Shown one piece after another: positions 43,691 through 56,432 of a stretch of 64,000 bases of DNA. Location: positions 456,001-520,000 of the forward strand of contig CAHIKZ030002090.1 in NCBI GenBank assembly GCA_903632075.3. Direction: 5' to 3'. The translations under genes and the position numbers were made by a program. Source of the DNA: Acanthosepion pharaonis (taxonomy: Eukaryota; Mollusca; Cephalopoda; Sepiida; Sepiidae). The notes below the pieces were generated by a model. The model searched no databases, was not told where the DNA came from, and saw nothing but the letters and a program-made list of their open reading frames with translations. Position 1 is the first letter of the stretch. Every line of letters begins with the position of its first letter.

Positions 43691-45411
43691 GACATTAGCA
43701 ATGATAACTCCCCAGTCAGATATTCAGAATGAAGTTATATTTTTTCTTTTATTTATTACAATAATTCTTTAAAATTATTTTGTATTGAAAATATTGATGC
43801 GACATGAAATATTAAAATTCTAAATAAAAATCAATTTTTTTTCTAAGTACATTATTAGTTCTTGGAATCAAATAGAAAATTGAATTACATTGAACACTAC
43901 GCAGCTTAGTACAATAATGCAATAAATTTTAGTAGATATAACAGAAGCATATGGTTTTTAGTTTTGCAGGTTAATTCTGCCAAGTGCTGAGTATTTTTCT
44001 GGTTAGCGAAATTCAGGCAAACAAGAAGCAACAAAACTCCTTGAATGCAAGTGCTCAAGTTCATTACTTAAAGTAATTTTTTCTGCATAAACCATTAATA
44101 TTCAGTTACAAAACTGAAACGATTAACACCTTATTCATTAAATACTGATTAAGATAGGTGGATAATTCAGAATTCAAAACATGAGAAACTATCTTCATCT
44201 GAAATTATACAATTCATACGTCCTTGTACATGGTTAAATTTTATAACCTTATAATAGAAATTTACTATTTATTTTAATTGATCTAGATGTTCTTTTTTTG
44301 TGACTACAAATAGGCAAAATTATGCATAATAATTACCACCAAATCAGTGGACTCGCACAATACGGCCAAGTGGACATTCGTGGTTTTTGGGAACCCCAGA
44401 ATGGTTTTCCGCTCAGTAATGATACTTTAGTATCCTTTGTAATTATTCTTCCCTTTAAAGCAAAATCTTTACATTTTTAATTAAAAAGATATAATGTGAA
44501 GCCTAAACACCAAGACAAGCAAAGGAATAGCTTAAATTTTGGTTTTAACTTCTAATTTGGGTGTGTGGGGGACATTTTTTGCGGAAAAGAAAAGAAAAGA
44601 AAAAGAAAAAAAAAAAAAGGCATTTTATGATAAATACAACGTTAGTCAAAAACTAACATACGATTCCAAATGTGAGTAATGATCAATTTAACGTATGAAA
44701 AGGGAAACCGTTTTTTTTTTTTTTTTTTTTTTTTTGCTGCAATTTTAAATTCTTATAACATTTGGGAACTTGCCTTAAAAGGAGAAAAAATAAAAAATTG
44801 TGACTGATTTTTTTTTTAGCGCTATTCGAATTGACAGACGAAAATGGTGTTAATTTGACTGAATTTTGCGTTTTAGGATAAAATCCACTTGATGTTAGGT
44901 CAGTTTTTTTAAAAAGTTAAACCTGTCTGTTGCTTATAACGTTCAACAAGATTCCAATGACTTTCTTAAAAAAAAAAAAAAAAAAAAAACAAAAAAAAAA
45001 AAAAATAATGATTTAACATGCACGAGTTTTGTGCGGTCAGAATTTGACAAATACTTGAAGTTAGGACGAAGTTAAATCAGTACAGAAATCCTGAAACTGT
45101 CTACTTTCAGACTAGACATATCACTTGCGGAAAGTTCCAAAAATGTCCACTTGCGAGCCTCCTTTGCAAATTAGTTGCAACTTTCTTTTCAGGTTGAGAG
45201 TGCATCTAAGCATATTACTAAGTTTTACATTTATTGTAGCATTTACATCCTAAGCAGACAGTGACTGAAGCTAAATTCAAGCCAAATCTTTAACAGAGGA
45301 AAAGAACTTCCTCGAGATTTCCTGAATTCCTAACAGTATAACAGGAAATTCAACATGACAATTTTGACCGGCTGGCAAGCATTAATATTACATTATGAGA
45401 AAACTGACTAT
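43691..45411. other. AT-rich with long homopolymers, no gene seen
   Basis: Long T-run at 44710-44735, A-runs at 44968-45005, A/G-rich at 44584-44618. No gene or bounded repeat. Confidence 0.5.
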
Positions 45412-45414
45412 ATT

Positions 45415-45508
<94 letters not shown>

Positions 45509-45519
45509 ATATATATATA
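45412..45519. repeat. (GT)n(TA)n microsatellite, longest in window
   Basis: A short GT run then about 100 bp of TA with one phase change near 45497. It adjoins the LINE fragment at 45535. Confidence 0.97.
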
Positions 45520-45534
45520 ATATAAATGATATTG

Positions 45535-45770
45535 ACACTGTAAGAGGTCCAAGAGCCACTCGAGGTAGAAGGTTAAGACAGTAAGAGATACCGCCTCAAG
45601 CAAGGTTATAATACCACTAAGACGCAAGGGGGTCACCGGAAGTAAAAAAAAAAAAAAAAAAATAGAAGGAACCGGAAACAAGTTCAAAAGACCGATGGGT
45701 TTAAAATATTTTAGGTTTGAAGAGTGCTTAATATCGTAGAGAGGATTTTTGTAGTCGTCACAGTGTGATT
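45535..45770 (-). pseudogene. Jockey/CR1-like LINE 3' end
   Basis: The minus strand reads VTPLRLSGIITLLEAVSL, then TVLTFYLEWLLDLLQ. The ACCCCCTTGCGTCTTAGTGG stretch is shared with the copy at 63635-63930. A T-run of about 18 interrupts the frame upstream. The fragment abuts the long TA tract. Confidence 0.6.
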
Positions 45771-45905
45771 ATATTAACCATGCAGTGATAATTTCTGTGA
45801 GATGATCGCTTCAAGTGTGAAATTGACGGTGACAATGATGTGCTTGTATCTATCGACCGAATTAAAGCAAATACAATTTTTCTTCGTGTTTATTTTTTTT
45901 TCTTT

Positions 45906-46230
45906 TTAAAGCCCTATTCTTCGTGACCATTTTAAATCAAAGATAACGGCAGCATCTTGCAGTGTTCCGCTTCTCCAATGAAAACAATTATGAATTTCCT
46001 GCCTGTGGTAAAGTTCAGGTGTAAAAATATATATCAAGTAAATAAAATGGCTTTGTCCTTTCCTATTTCTACCCATTTTTGGTGTGCTCACCCACTGTCC
46101 ATTCGGAAATTCTGATAATGTGCCTCCACAGCTTCGACATTTAATGCTCTCAGCAACACTTGCTATTTTAGAAATCTTTGTAATACTTGTTTCTCCAAAC
46201 ACGCCGCGTTCCTCATTAACGTACTTAACT
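45906..46230 (-). other. Possible exon or transposon fragment with CxxC motif
   Basis: The minus strand is open for about 108 codons (98 from the first possible start) and includes KCRSCGGTLSEFPNGQW, a CxxC pair that could be half of a zinc-binding site, and FTPELYHRQEIHNCFHW further on. Composition is protein-like in its first half. No partner CxxC is visible in the frame, and I recognise no family. It lies next to LINE fragments, so an eroded transposon gene is as likely as a host exon. Confidence 0.25.
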
Positions 46231-46284
46231 CATCTTGCAAACCGTATTCCCTTTATGTATCCGCCCCCAAATTGTCCTCGCGGA

Positions 46285-46660
46285 TGAATACACTTGAAGC
46301 AACAAATATTCGATTCTACAGAAAGATACTGAAAATACCGTAGACCTGACATGAACAAGAACGTAGTTTTAGAGAAAAATGTAAACAAAAAGAACACATA
46401 CTTAAACATTAGGAAGTAAGAGTTAAAATTTATAGGGTATATAAGGAAAGGAGGCTTGGACAATTTGATACTCACAGGACAGATTGAAAGTAAGAGGGAC
46501 AGAGGATAACAATGCATAACCAAGCTAACGAGGCTGAGCAAATGTATGGCGAATCCGAGTTTAAAAGAGATAACTAAAAGGCAACATTTATTAAGAGCTA
46601 AAAATGACATGAAATTGTCGAGTACCATGGTCGACAACGTCTTAAAGAGACACAGCATAT
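46285..46660 (+). pseudogene. RTE-like LINE 3' end
   Basis: In broken frames the + strand gives FYRKILKIP, then GGLDNLILTGQIESKRDRG, then ITKLTRLSKCMAN, LLRAKNDMKLSSTMVDNVLK. This matches the C-terminal order RRMLRIPW, GLExLxLTGKIEGKRxRG, QRITxLxSLxKWMA, LLRATxDRxLWRAMVAHVLKG. Stops after KIP and after RDRG. It has the longest preserved tail of the three RTE-like copies. Confidence 0.7.
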
Positions 46661-46743
46661 AGAAGAGGAAGGACTGCTAGCAACAGTTTCGCCGTATTTT
46701 CTACATCTTAAAACCCCTTCGGCTTACTGTTTATAATCTCCCT

Positions 46744-46780
<37 letters not shown>

Positions 46781-49700
46781 TTGGAAAACTCTTCAATAAT
46801 AATAATTCAAAAGAATTGTAACAAATACTTCGTTGCACATAATGCTAACAGATTTATGCAGGTTTAATTATATTTTAGACTTAAATAATAAAATAAAAAA
46901 AAATAAAATAAAAATAAAAAAATTCCCCAAAAGACGCTATTACAATTCTTATCAATGCGGAAAAACTGCAACTCGATATAGAAATAGCACACATACAGAT
47001 TTGGTTAACATTAAAGTAAAATTGCTTTACCTGTTGTGCAAATACGAACAACTATGAAATATTACAAGTTGCTTATCGTTACATAGTAGAATTGGGTCGG
47101 AGCTCCTTCATTACGCATGTTGCCCCCTCCCCGTATCTAGAAAAAAATATGAAGCTACATCAAAAATCTATATGTATATAAAAGATTCATCAAAATCTAA
47201 ATAGGCGCCTGCAAGGATTCCCATCAAATTTGAAAAACTAAAGCAGACCAAATACTCTAAATTGTTTCAAATTGGTTTAAAGAAGTCCCCATTAAATTTG
47301 AAAATGGACAAATTTCCTCTGTTCTTATAATTATTTATTTTTTACTTTTGTCAAGAGTTTAACTTGGAGCCTCCTTCATTACGTTTATCTGGGGCCCCTG
47401 GGCTGAAGCCCATATGTAAGTCCGGCAATGGGCACCAGCCATAGAGCAGCTGATACTAAACTAATCTAACAAACCGTTTGCTAGTGTAGATAGAGCATTC
47501 TTATGGAGGCCCCTAGTGTTGTATACTTGTGTCAGACTATGACAAGGCATTGTAAGCAAAATCATGAACCCACACATTTAAGAATAAAATTATCACCTTG
47601 AAGGAAGAAAATGTAGCGGTTCATCAAATGGACAAGAGGGCGGAAACAACACACTTTAATAACTACTGAAACGCTAAAGTATTTGTGTGAATGACTAAAA
47701 AGTCATGATGTCGTTTAGTTAATTTTATGAAGCAGTGATTTTGTCCATGAAGCCTAAGCAAAAAAAAAAAAAAAAATGGAAAAGAAAGAAAAAACGAGCT
47801 GCTCTTGAGAGTCTAGCGAAGTCAAACTTTTATTTTAAGACCTATTAACAATGGATGCATTCCTGTAACAGACGATCTAAACCAATGAAACTTTCAAAAA
47901 AAATAGTTATATACGTTTATTTCAGGGTGCGTCAAAACTTTTTTTTTTATTTAAAAATTAAGCCGTTAATAAATAAATTACAAATCATTATCGTAAAAAT
48001 AAAAACGAAAAAATTACAAAACGACATTTCCAGAGAATTATTCTTTGTTACTTTCCATATGCGAATAAATAAACTTTTAAAATCTCGCGAGATTTAGCTT
48101 GAGACTGGGAACTTGTAGCAAAAAAGAAAAAAATAAGAACCAAAGAGATATTACTAACCCCTTTCAAGACTAATCCAGGCGGAACACGTGTCGTCGCATC
48201 TGACTGATCAAATGCAGCCTGCACACAACAGGTGTTCACAATTGAAAAGTGATGACAAGTCTTATCAGAAATCTGCTAGAAACTATGGCTTCAAAAATAA
48301 AGTCAAGGCTTCATAAAATATTGGGAATAAGTTCTCTATAATATTTATAGAACCAAGAGCTGTTTATGCGAAAGCAGAATTTTTTTTTAATAGAACAATA
48401 TACAGAGGATGGGCTAAAATGTTAGTTCTGTTTTTGCAGCTAGATGGCAGCAAGAGTGTTTAGTTTTAACGAAATTCATTCAGAAGAACGGTTTTCGAGT
48501 TTTTGACTGCAAGTTTCGGTATTTTTCTTTATTGGATAGAAGCATATTTTTTTCCTTTTAAAACAAGTGACAAATAAATGAAAAAAAAAATTACAAAAAT
48601 ATGCATAGTTTATGGAGAAGGTTATTTGAATGATTGAACTGTCAAAAGTAGCTTGCAAAGTTTCATGCCGGAGACCTGCCACAGATGAGTAGACGAAGGA
48701 AGATTGATAGCGAATACGTTACTAGAAAATAATCAACGTTATACGACACAAAAGCTAAACACCCACCCCTTGAAATCAATTAGTGAAAATCATTAGCACT
48801 AAGTTCGGTATGTTAGATGAAAGTTCTGAAAGAATCTAAAAAGATTACGGTGGTGGTGGGTGGGCAAGTTAGTTGAGGAAAATTAAATATCTTTCAATAT
48901 TTTTTTATTTTTAATGCCATATTCTTTCAAGGCGTGAAGTGGGGTCATGGCTATTCAGACTCCATTCTCTTTATTATCTGTGTATTGCCATGAGTTCTGG
49001 GGGGGAACTAATAGTTTCCAGTTGCCCTGTTCACGATTTTAAATTCAATTTTGTCATTCTCGAGCAGCTGCCTAGTCTACCAAACTATTTAATCCATAGC
49101 TAAGAGGAGTCATGATTTTTCAAAGAGCGTTAGCATTAAAACGAACCCCACAGATTTGGCCGCAGTTTGATCTCGGCTCGTGCATCCCACTTTCTTAGCC
49201 TTGAATAATATCGATGATAAAAAAAAAAGTTTTATTTTTGCTTCACAAATGAATAAACTTTACGTTATCCAATACAAAATGGATTTTATTCTTTATCGGT
49301 AAAGTTTGAACATATAGACTATTTTTTTACTTTGTCTTTTGAAGACGATGCCTTGAAGTATTCCATTAGTTAAAGATAAGGTTTTGCGTTTATTCGACGC
49401 CTGCTGTACAGAAATTATTAACAAGGTAGTCTTGATAGATGACTTATAAATTTCGACCTTCATTGGTTAACTTCGACTTTTGGACAATGCCATACAAAGA
49501 AATTCATTTCAGGATTTATTCGGACTAATGATTTATTTTTTCTTATACTCTTCGGACTCCTTCAAACATACAACTCATATCTAATAATGGATCTTACCAC
49601 TATACTATGTCTACAAATCTCGTTTACTTTTGAAATGGATTGTCGAACAGTGGTGGAAACAAAAAAAAAATGCAATCATCCAAACAACGCTTGAAATTAT

Positions 49701-50401
49701 ATTTAATTGACAATATGTAGACACGGAAAACATTTTACAGAACTATACACTTCGTATGACCTTTAACATACGTATCTATTTTTCGATTGTATCAGATCTC
49801 TCGTAAATCACGACGGCTACTAAATATTTGCTAAACAAGGTCAATTTTGACAGTCTAAGTACTCAAGAGTAGGAGAACTCGATAATGATAAAAAGACGAT
49901 CACTATTTTTTTTTACGTCTTTTGCTTATACCATATACATCGGAAATCACTTTAATTTCTCGGCATTTCATCTTTTTAACGATTTTTGTTAAAGAAAAAA
50001 AAATTATGCAGCAGTTATAATCTTCCGGTCGACTGAAATTGAAAAACTTTCATACACATCAAAATTTGGATTTTAAACCCTTTCTAGTTGAATCCAGAAT
50101 TCAGAATATCCCGCAGTGTGTATGCAGTTTATACACACGTAGAAATATTTTTACACCTCTTGGTTTATCAGCAAAAAAATGTAGCTTAATTATTAAAAAT
50201 ATTTTTTTTTTTGCAAAATTTCCTTATCAATGTACTTAATTTAATGCGTCTCCATTATAACAGATCGAATATTAGCTCGAAATTCAGCGAATAACTGTCA
50301 GATAACGTCTTGATACATCATTTGCTTATATATCAAATTTATTCATTTTTGTGCATAGTGCCATAATAACTATTTTCCAGATTCTTTGAAGTACTGCTCC
50401 G

Positions 50402-50438
<37 letters not shown>

Positions 50439-50686
50439 CCACAGGTAACAGAGTGTTAGTGTAAGTAATTTTTTTTTTTCTGGTCATATTCTCCAAAAGT
50501 TTTGCTATTGCCGTGTGTGTGATAGAGATCTATGCACCAATACTCGTCTATAATGTAATTGATGAATATCTTAAATTTTCCCCAAAACCTATGTAATTGA
50601 AAAAATAAACTTACCCGCTAACTAATTTAGGAGTAAAATTAGTACTTTTAAATCACCGGAAGCGGAAATGCTAAAGTTAACAAAAT
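46661..50686. other. Mostly AT-rich, no gene seen
   Basis: Long A-runs at 46750-46778 and 47758. 47090-47430 holds a GC-richer unidentified repeat-like patch (two GGAGC(C)TCCTTCATTACG words, and GGGCCCCTGGGCTGAAGCCC). A tRNA-like B box (CAGTTTGATCTCGG) near 49165 is isolated. A-run of about 36 at 50402. Nothing else assigned. Confidence 0.45.
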
Positions 50687-50751
50687 AATGCCGAAACAAT
50701 TCTCTTTATTCTTAGTTTTAAAACTAAAAATAAAGAGAATTGTTCGGCATT
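50687..50751. repeat. 65-nt near-perfect palindrome
   Basis: AATGCCGA-A-ACAATTCTCTTTATT, then TTAGTTTTAAAACTAA, then AATAAAGAGAATTGTTCGGCATT. About 30 bp of stem with one bulged A and one C-A mismatch. So little divergence between the arms suggests a recent origin or ongoing repair between the arms. Confidence 0.9.
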
Positions 50752-51904
50752 AAAAGTAAAACGTTTAATAATTTCGTTATCAGAATTTTGCTGTCGCTTG
50801 AGGACAAGCAGAGGATATTATGAACTAGAATTTATACATTTTTACGAAATGTGTTTTATTGAGGGTTTAAATAAATTTCGACGGTCAATATAGCCAAACC
50901 GAAATAAATCCTGTTAATTTTAAAGCAGTTAATATAAAAATGAAGTATGTTTAAAACAATTTAAAAATCTTATGTTTTAAATAAAAAAAAACAAAACTGT
51001 AGAACTGTTTCTTATATCGTATAATTTGGCGATCATATTCACTTTTTAATATAGCCTTGACAACTATTTCAGTCTTTAAATCAAGTAGTACATACATTTT
51101 TAATAAATTGCAAGCTAAATGTGAATTTTTTAGCGAAAAAGTTTTTCTTTGTTTTAAACCGCGAGTAGATATAATGAACGAAGAAATTAGAAAAATGAAA
51201 GGATTTTTAAATATATTTGAAAAGGTAACATCGGCTATCTTCATTCTAATGAGATAGAAATAAATAATGAATACCGTAAGATAAATGCAATTCTGTTTTA
51301 AACTTTTCAAGTAATGATTCCAAAAAGAGTAAATTTACACAATGAGCAAATTCTTAATTTAAAAGTACTTTATGAGAAGAATGATAAACGTTTATTCAGT
51401 TATCAAGAGAAATTATTTATAAAGAAAAGATTTGTAGATTCTTAAATATTAAAGAACTAAAACTTAAATTATTCAATAAATAGAAATAGTTTTGCGGAAT
51501 TTAAAAAAAATAAATATTGAATATATTTACAATTCTAAATTTCTCCATTATTGCCCACAGACTCTAAAAAGTTTAAAGAAAACCTTTTAACAATGCCCTT
51601 CACTAATGATTATAACTATATTATAATTATCGTCTTGCAGAATTTTGTTAAGTCCCCTAATCAATGACAAATGTTAACATTTATTTTTGATATCTTATGA
51701 CTAAATTAACAAAGGAATTCAGTTAAATATATTTGAGATGCGAGTGAACAGATAAATAATCGTTACGCAAAGTATTTTGGCAAATCATGTAATACTTATG
51801 AGAATAGATAACCAAACTAAATTCCAATAAGTTTCGCCTCATACATACGTATTTCATTGATTAAAACGAAGATTGTTTAATTAAGTCTTGCACAAGAGCT
51901 GATA
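50752..51904. other. No recognised gene
   Basis: AT-rich. The two long open frames on opposite strands at 50951-51310 are antisense to each other and match nothing. Confidence 0.45.
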
Positions 51905-51985
51905 CAACCAATCAATTACGAGAATAAAAAAACTATATAAAAAGCGTCATTTCGTTCATTAAAAACTATATTGGTAAGTGAGAAG
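51905..51985 (+). promoter_or_regulatory. Possible core promoter with splice-donor-like site
   Basis: ACCAATCAATTAC (CCAAT box), 25 bp later CTATATAAAAAGC (TATA box at 51934), then TTCATTAAAAAC at the expected initiator distance, then ATTG|GTAAGTGAG at 51974, an excellent 5' splice site. Together they look like the start of a gene with a very short first exon, but in AT-rich DNA the TATA part is weak evidence. No coding exon is seen downstream. Confidence 0.2.
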
Positions 51986-53369
51986 ACCTGGAGAGCCAAT
52001 CGCCTTTTAGCAGTGAATTAAAACGGCAAGAATTTTAAGTGATATTTGCGTAATTTTAAATGCTATCATGCAAAGCTAATATTGTCTGCAGGAAAATCAT
52101 CGTAACAGCTTTAATAGACATTTACATCATTTAAGTTTTACAATGAATTTGTTTATTTTATTAATGAATTATAAAAATATTTAAAAAGATATTTGTGAAA
52201 GAGGAAAAAAAAAGAAAAAAGTCAAATTAAATAAAGATGCAAATTGGTTGTTAGTTTAAGTTGGAAATAATTAGACTAAAAGATTAGGGGGGGGGGAAAC
52301 TACGACCGTTTGAAAGTTTTGGGCCCGACCAAGACTCCCTTAAAATAAGAAGTAAAACCCGTAAATTAGATTTAAAAATAAGATGTTTGGTTATTTTGAG
52401 AAGAGGATCGGGCCGAGAATTTTTCAGTACCCCGTGTGATTTTTAAAGTCAGAAATGTGATTTGTTTCGTAAAAAAAAAAAAAAATTATTGTTTTTAGAA
52501 TTTCATCAAAATTTTAGGGAATTTAAAAAAGTTCTTTGACAGAAAAGTTTTTTTTAACAACCTTCATATAAAGTTTACCAACTAGGGCTGGTAACAAGGC
52601 CACAAACATGAAGCACCTACCCATGCGTAATTGATCAATCAAGACAAGCTTGTTTACGATTACACCACGTCGAAGTATCCTGGCTGAAATATGTGCTGAA
52701 ACATATTCGGCCTGACCTCATCGCTACAATGTGTGTGCATGTATTGGTTAGGGTCAAAAAGCTACTTTTCAGCATCATCTCATGTGGAACCAGAGGTTGG
52801 TGTTCGTGTCAAGGCTTAGATTTCGAATGACATTTTTTCTGTAGGCAGGCAGATACTTTTCCAAGTGGGAAGTAACAATCTTATTTTTTTCACCCACCAC
52901 CATCTGCTATTGTGCCGTACCTAAACAAGTTATTTTTTATTTTTTATTTTTTTTTTTAATTAAAATGATTACGTGCAGTCAAATCTCAATTTTCGTTGGT
53001 CTCATTTTAATTCATATTTGACTATTTACGTGTCTGCCATTAAATGGCACCACCCCAACAAAAAAATAAAATAAATTAAAAAAATGCGGCCCTATTCCAG
53101 AAAATCGTAGATGTCCCGCGTAGATTTAAAATGCATTTCTGTAAATTTGTTTAGAGAGTTTGAATCTGGGTTGACGAGAAAACAGGCACCGAATGTAAAC
53201 GAAATTATTTTTTAATTAAAAAGTAAGAATTAAATTTTTGTTTTTCAAAATCTAATAAAACATTCACATTTTCATTTTTTTTTCCTAAGGATTTTCAAAG
53301 ATTTATTTACAGAGAAATTTAATTGTCGACACATTTGTCATGAAGTAATAAAGTATTTTCTCTGAATTT
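51986..53369. other. No recognised gene; weak SINE-like patch at 52590-52800
   Basis: On the minus strand near 52650, GTGGTGTAATCGTAAACAAG resembles an A box, with no good B box. G-run at 52288. The rest is AT-rich. Confidence 0.4.
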
Positions 53370-53745
53370 CTGGGATGAGGAGTTATTTCTATTATTTAAT
53401 TGTGGATTATTGTCCAACGGAACAATAGCCTAGTGGATTAAATAACGCATTTGTTCGTGAATTTGACGACAATTGTGAATTCAATCTCTGGGCTAGATTG
53501 TGCAGACTTAAACTCAGTGGAAACGGCGAGCAAAACTAAAGAATAAAACGAAATATTCATAGACGTGGTCAGCGCAACGTGAACAATCTACTCCTTCCCA
53601 CCCACTGTAGATTCAGTTTGAATGTTACCCAGATGAACAAGCAAGTGATAAATAAGGTCGGAGGGCACAAGAACCGAAACGTGATAAGATAATGTTGAAT
53701 AGTCCACATGTAAATAATGTAAACAATTACAGAAACACAACTTTG
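53370..53745 (+). repeat. SINE-H, full copy preceded by an inverted tail piece
   Basis: TTTCTGGGATGAGGAGTTAT (53385) is the inverted end of a SINE-H tail. At 53414 the + copy starts: AATAGCCTAGTGGATTAAAT (A-box-like), ATTGTGAATTCAATCTC (B box), ACTCAGTGGAAACGGCGAGC, GTGGTCAGCGCAACGTG, then GTGATAAATAAGGTCGG ... AGAACCGAAACGTG (53645-53682), GAATAGTCC, TGTAAATAATGTAAAC. The second GATGAGGAC box is partly deleted. Confidence 0.75.
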
Positions 53746-54149
53746 TATGTTTTTATTCAAGTTGAGTCATAAGTAATTTCCGTTGGTAGGAGAGAACCAT
53801 TTGCAATGATGAAGGTTTCCTAACATTTGATGAAAATGGGTTCTAGACAACAATGTTCAACACAAAAGGCAGCGGATTGACAAGAAATCTTCGCAGTCGA
53901 CCCCAAAATCGAAGCACCACGGACGAAAGGTAAATGATGCGCATGCAGTGGTTTCATCCGGGTCATTTCGAATTCTTAACACGCAATGAAACTCTAAAAT
54001 TTGCATTTACATTTATATAAAAAGGTTTGGCTGAAAAGCGCCCTGTGCTCTTCAGAAAGAAAAATGTTGCTCTCCATTGTACATAGCAAGACTAATACAG
54101 GACAAGTTTTGAATCTGACAGCGAGTAACCTACCCCACGAGCTTATATG

Positions 54150-54600
54150 AATGAATGACAGAACAGGGTTGATTTTATTTAACAGCGTTTCAACCTCTAT
54201 GGGTTATTTAATGCCGAAATCTAAATATTTTGTACACAATTTTATGCTTTTAATTAGTTATTTACTATATAACTTTACACTTTCAGAGTAAAAGTTATGT
54301 TCGTCTAGATATATAGTTTGTAGATCATAAAATGTGTTTGGTAATTTTACTATAAAAATGTATTTTTATATTTTTCTTAGTGTTGCATTGATTGTCATTT
54401 TGGTATAAAAATGTATTTGCTCATTTTATTATAAAAATGAGATGTTGATTTTTGTTTCGGGGTTCACTTTTTGCCTATAGCTGGGACCCTAACAGGTGCT
54501 ACCACCCCATGTCAGAGTGAACTTGGGAACAGCAGAAATTAAGTGGTGGTTCCACGCTTTTCAAAACCTGATCAGAGGCCTTGCTGACAGAACAGGGAGT
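54150..54600 (+). repeat. Repeat T, copy 1
   Basis: TCAACCTCTATGGGTTATTTAATGCCGA at the start, and GGGGTTCACTTTTTGCC, TATAGCTGGGACCCTAAC, AGGTGCTACCACCCC, TTAAGTGGTGGTTCCACGC near the end. The same pairs of blocks are at 59675-60050. The interior differs. The family type is unknown; I see no A/B boxes. Confidence 0.6.
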
Positions 54601-54812
54601 GGGAGGATTTAGTAAAAAGTCAAGCAATGCTAAGCGCTATAAAAGACGTGATAGTCCATGTTTTTAAGGGACATTTTGTTGTTGAAATTGATAAAGCTAA
54701 CCGTAAGTGTTATTCTAACAGTTTTTTTCCTTCACACTTCACGCCTGTAGAACTCATGCCAACAATCTACAAAAATTTAAAAGGCAGTGTCAATCGTCAT
54801 TTTCTTTGAATT
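54585..54812 (+). pseudogene. Jockey/CR1-like LINE fragment
   Basis: Open for 60 codons, reading HFVVEIDKANRKCYSNSFFP, then ELMPTIYKNLKGSVNRHFL. The order (FxVEL..R.C..NSFFP....L...YNLQKFKxxVNRHL) matches 32700-32860. Many replacements but no stop before the natural-looking end. It directly follows repeat T. Confidence 0.55.
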
Positions 54813-54944
54813 CAGTTCATTTTATTGTATTTTCTCTTCAGTAATGGTTTTTGTTTCATTCCCTCGATTGTCCTTTCTCCTCAGCAACTCTGAGTCTTTA
54901 TTTGCTTGCTTTGGGTGAAATGATTATAATATTATATATTATAT

Positions 54945-55165
54945 ATATAATTATTTACATTTTTCGGACTGTTGTCCTCATCTTTATTGCCCTATTCCCG
55001 ACGTTTCGCCCGTTGTACGCTCCGGCTTTCTTCAGGTGATTGGAATTTCGAATTAAACCCTGAAGGCCAAAAACGTCGTAAATATGACAATAAGGATGAG
55101 GACAAGAGTCCGAACAATATAAATAATTACAATACCTCATCTCAGAAAAATAGACAGACACATTT
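54945..55165. repeat. SINE-H inverted pair (minus copy then plus copy)
   Basis: Minus-strand unit 54945-55056: CACCTGAAGAAAGCCGG ... CAACGGGCGAAACGTCG (core 55003-55035), then GATGAGGACAACAGTCCG. Plus-strand unit 55060-55165: CCTGAAGGCC joined directly to AAAAACGTCG (the helix deleted), then GGATGAGGACAAGAGTCCGA, ATAATTACAATACCTCATCTC. The two units are head to head, sharing the AATTTCGAATTAAACCC stretch between them. Confidence 0.75.
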
Positions 55166-55192
55166 AATTGTTTTCTGAATTCATTCTTCGGC

Positions 55193-55355
55193 ACTGTAAT
55201 TCCCCAGCTATGGGTAAATAGCAGGAGAGATCGTGTTCTATAGCCTTGGATGGCAACAGATCTACGGCAGAAAAAAATAGCAACCTACTGCGTGAAAAAT
55301 CTGCCTCATCAGTCATGTATCGAAAGACACGCATGGCATAACTGACTGATGTGCA
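55193..55355 (+). repeat. SINE-A 3' half
   Basis: CAGCTATGGGTAAATAGCAG, GTTCTATAGCCTTGGATGGC, AAATAGCAACCTACTGCG, CTGCCTCATCAGTCATGTATC and GCATGGCATAACTGACTGA. Truncated at the 5' side, with a short deletion in the AAGCGTGTATCACG part. Confidence 0.8.
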
Positions 55356-56432
55356 TTTACCAATTCCATTTAGTCTAGTGCTTCATTCCAGCCTTTGTCT
55401 TCCTCCAGAACCTTGTGTCAGGTACATTGTAATCAAGCCCGTAAATTCATTTCATTCGTCGCAATGAATTCCTATACTTTCTCATTTTCAGTATTGATTT
55501 CAAATTTTTGAAAATAACCTCAATTCCCTTAAAAATCTCATTGGCCCCCAGGACATTCATTACTTTTACTATCTTGGGTGCTACTTATAAATGGTCTTGA
55601 ATTCTCTGCCATAATAAGAACCAAAAACAAGAAATTTTAGTTATCTCATTAGTCGGTCTTGGTGTGGGGGATGGTTTATCAATCGCTCTCAAGCGATTAA
55701 ATATTATAAAGCCATTTTCAATGATTTTATAGCTATGGAATTATATATAAATAATCTCAAAATAAATCTCCAAGTATTATTTATCGGGCTGGATTTGTGG
55801 ACCATTCTAATCACTTTCTAAGCCAGCCGCCAATTATTTAATTTTAAATTCACTAAAGTACAAGCTTTGGAACATTATATAAATCGACAGAAGCTTCATC
55901 CAATACCAAATGGCAACGCCTGGAAAAAAATGTCACAGAAACGGAAAATAGACATAATTTACCCAGGTGTGCTTTATTTTTTGCAAGTACCACACCTAAC
56001 AAAAAGAAAAAAAAAGGGAGGTAGATATAGAGGGAGGATATGCCACTAGAACAGTAATTTTTGCAAACTTGGACGCCCAAAACATCCGGTAATTTGAGAT
56101 GCGTTAAATTAGGCAGTCTTTTCTTCGTTCTCTGGCACAAACATCAGATGGAAATTTTATGCCTGCTTCGATACAAGAATTGACCCGACACCAATGTGCA
56201 TATATAATTAGCTATTTACTATGCATAGCTTAGTCTGGTACAAGGCCACAGTATTGAGTACACGAACGAATTAGTCTTAGAAGATATGGTTAATGAGCTC
56301 CTCTCTTGTAGATCAATTCACTCGTGCAGTGTTCGATTTTATGTTTATCTAATATATTTTATTTATATAATCAATACAATAGTTTTTTTTTTGCATTTGG
56401 TTTTCATTACTGTATACATGCTTTGCATCCCT

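Noticed and set aside
47090..47530. A third Helitron (TCTATATGTATATAAAAG start at 47168; CTAGT at 47480 or 47512)
   Set aside because: No hairpin lies at the right distance before either CTAG, so the end cannot be supported.
50951..51310. A 119-codon minus-strand frame
   Set aside because: It overlaps a 66-codon frame on the other strand, is rich in F, I, K and N as expected from AT-rich noncoding DNA, and has no recognisable motif.
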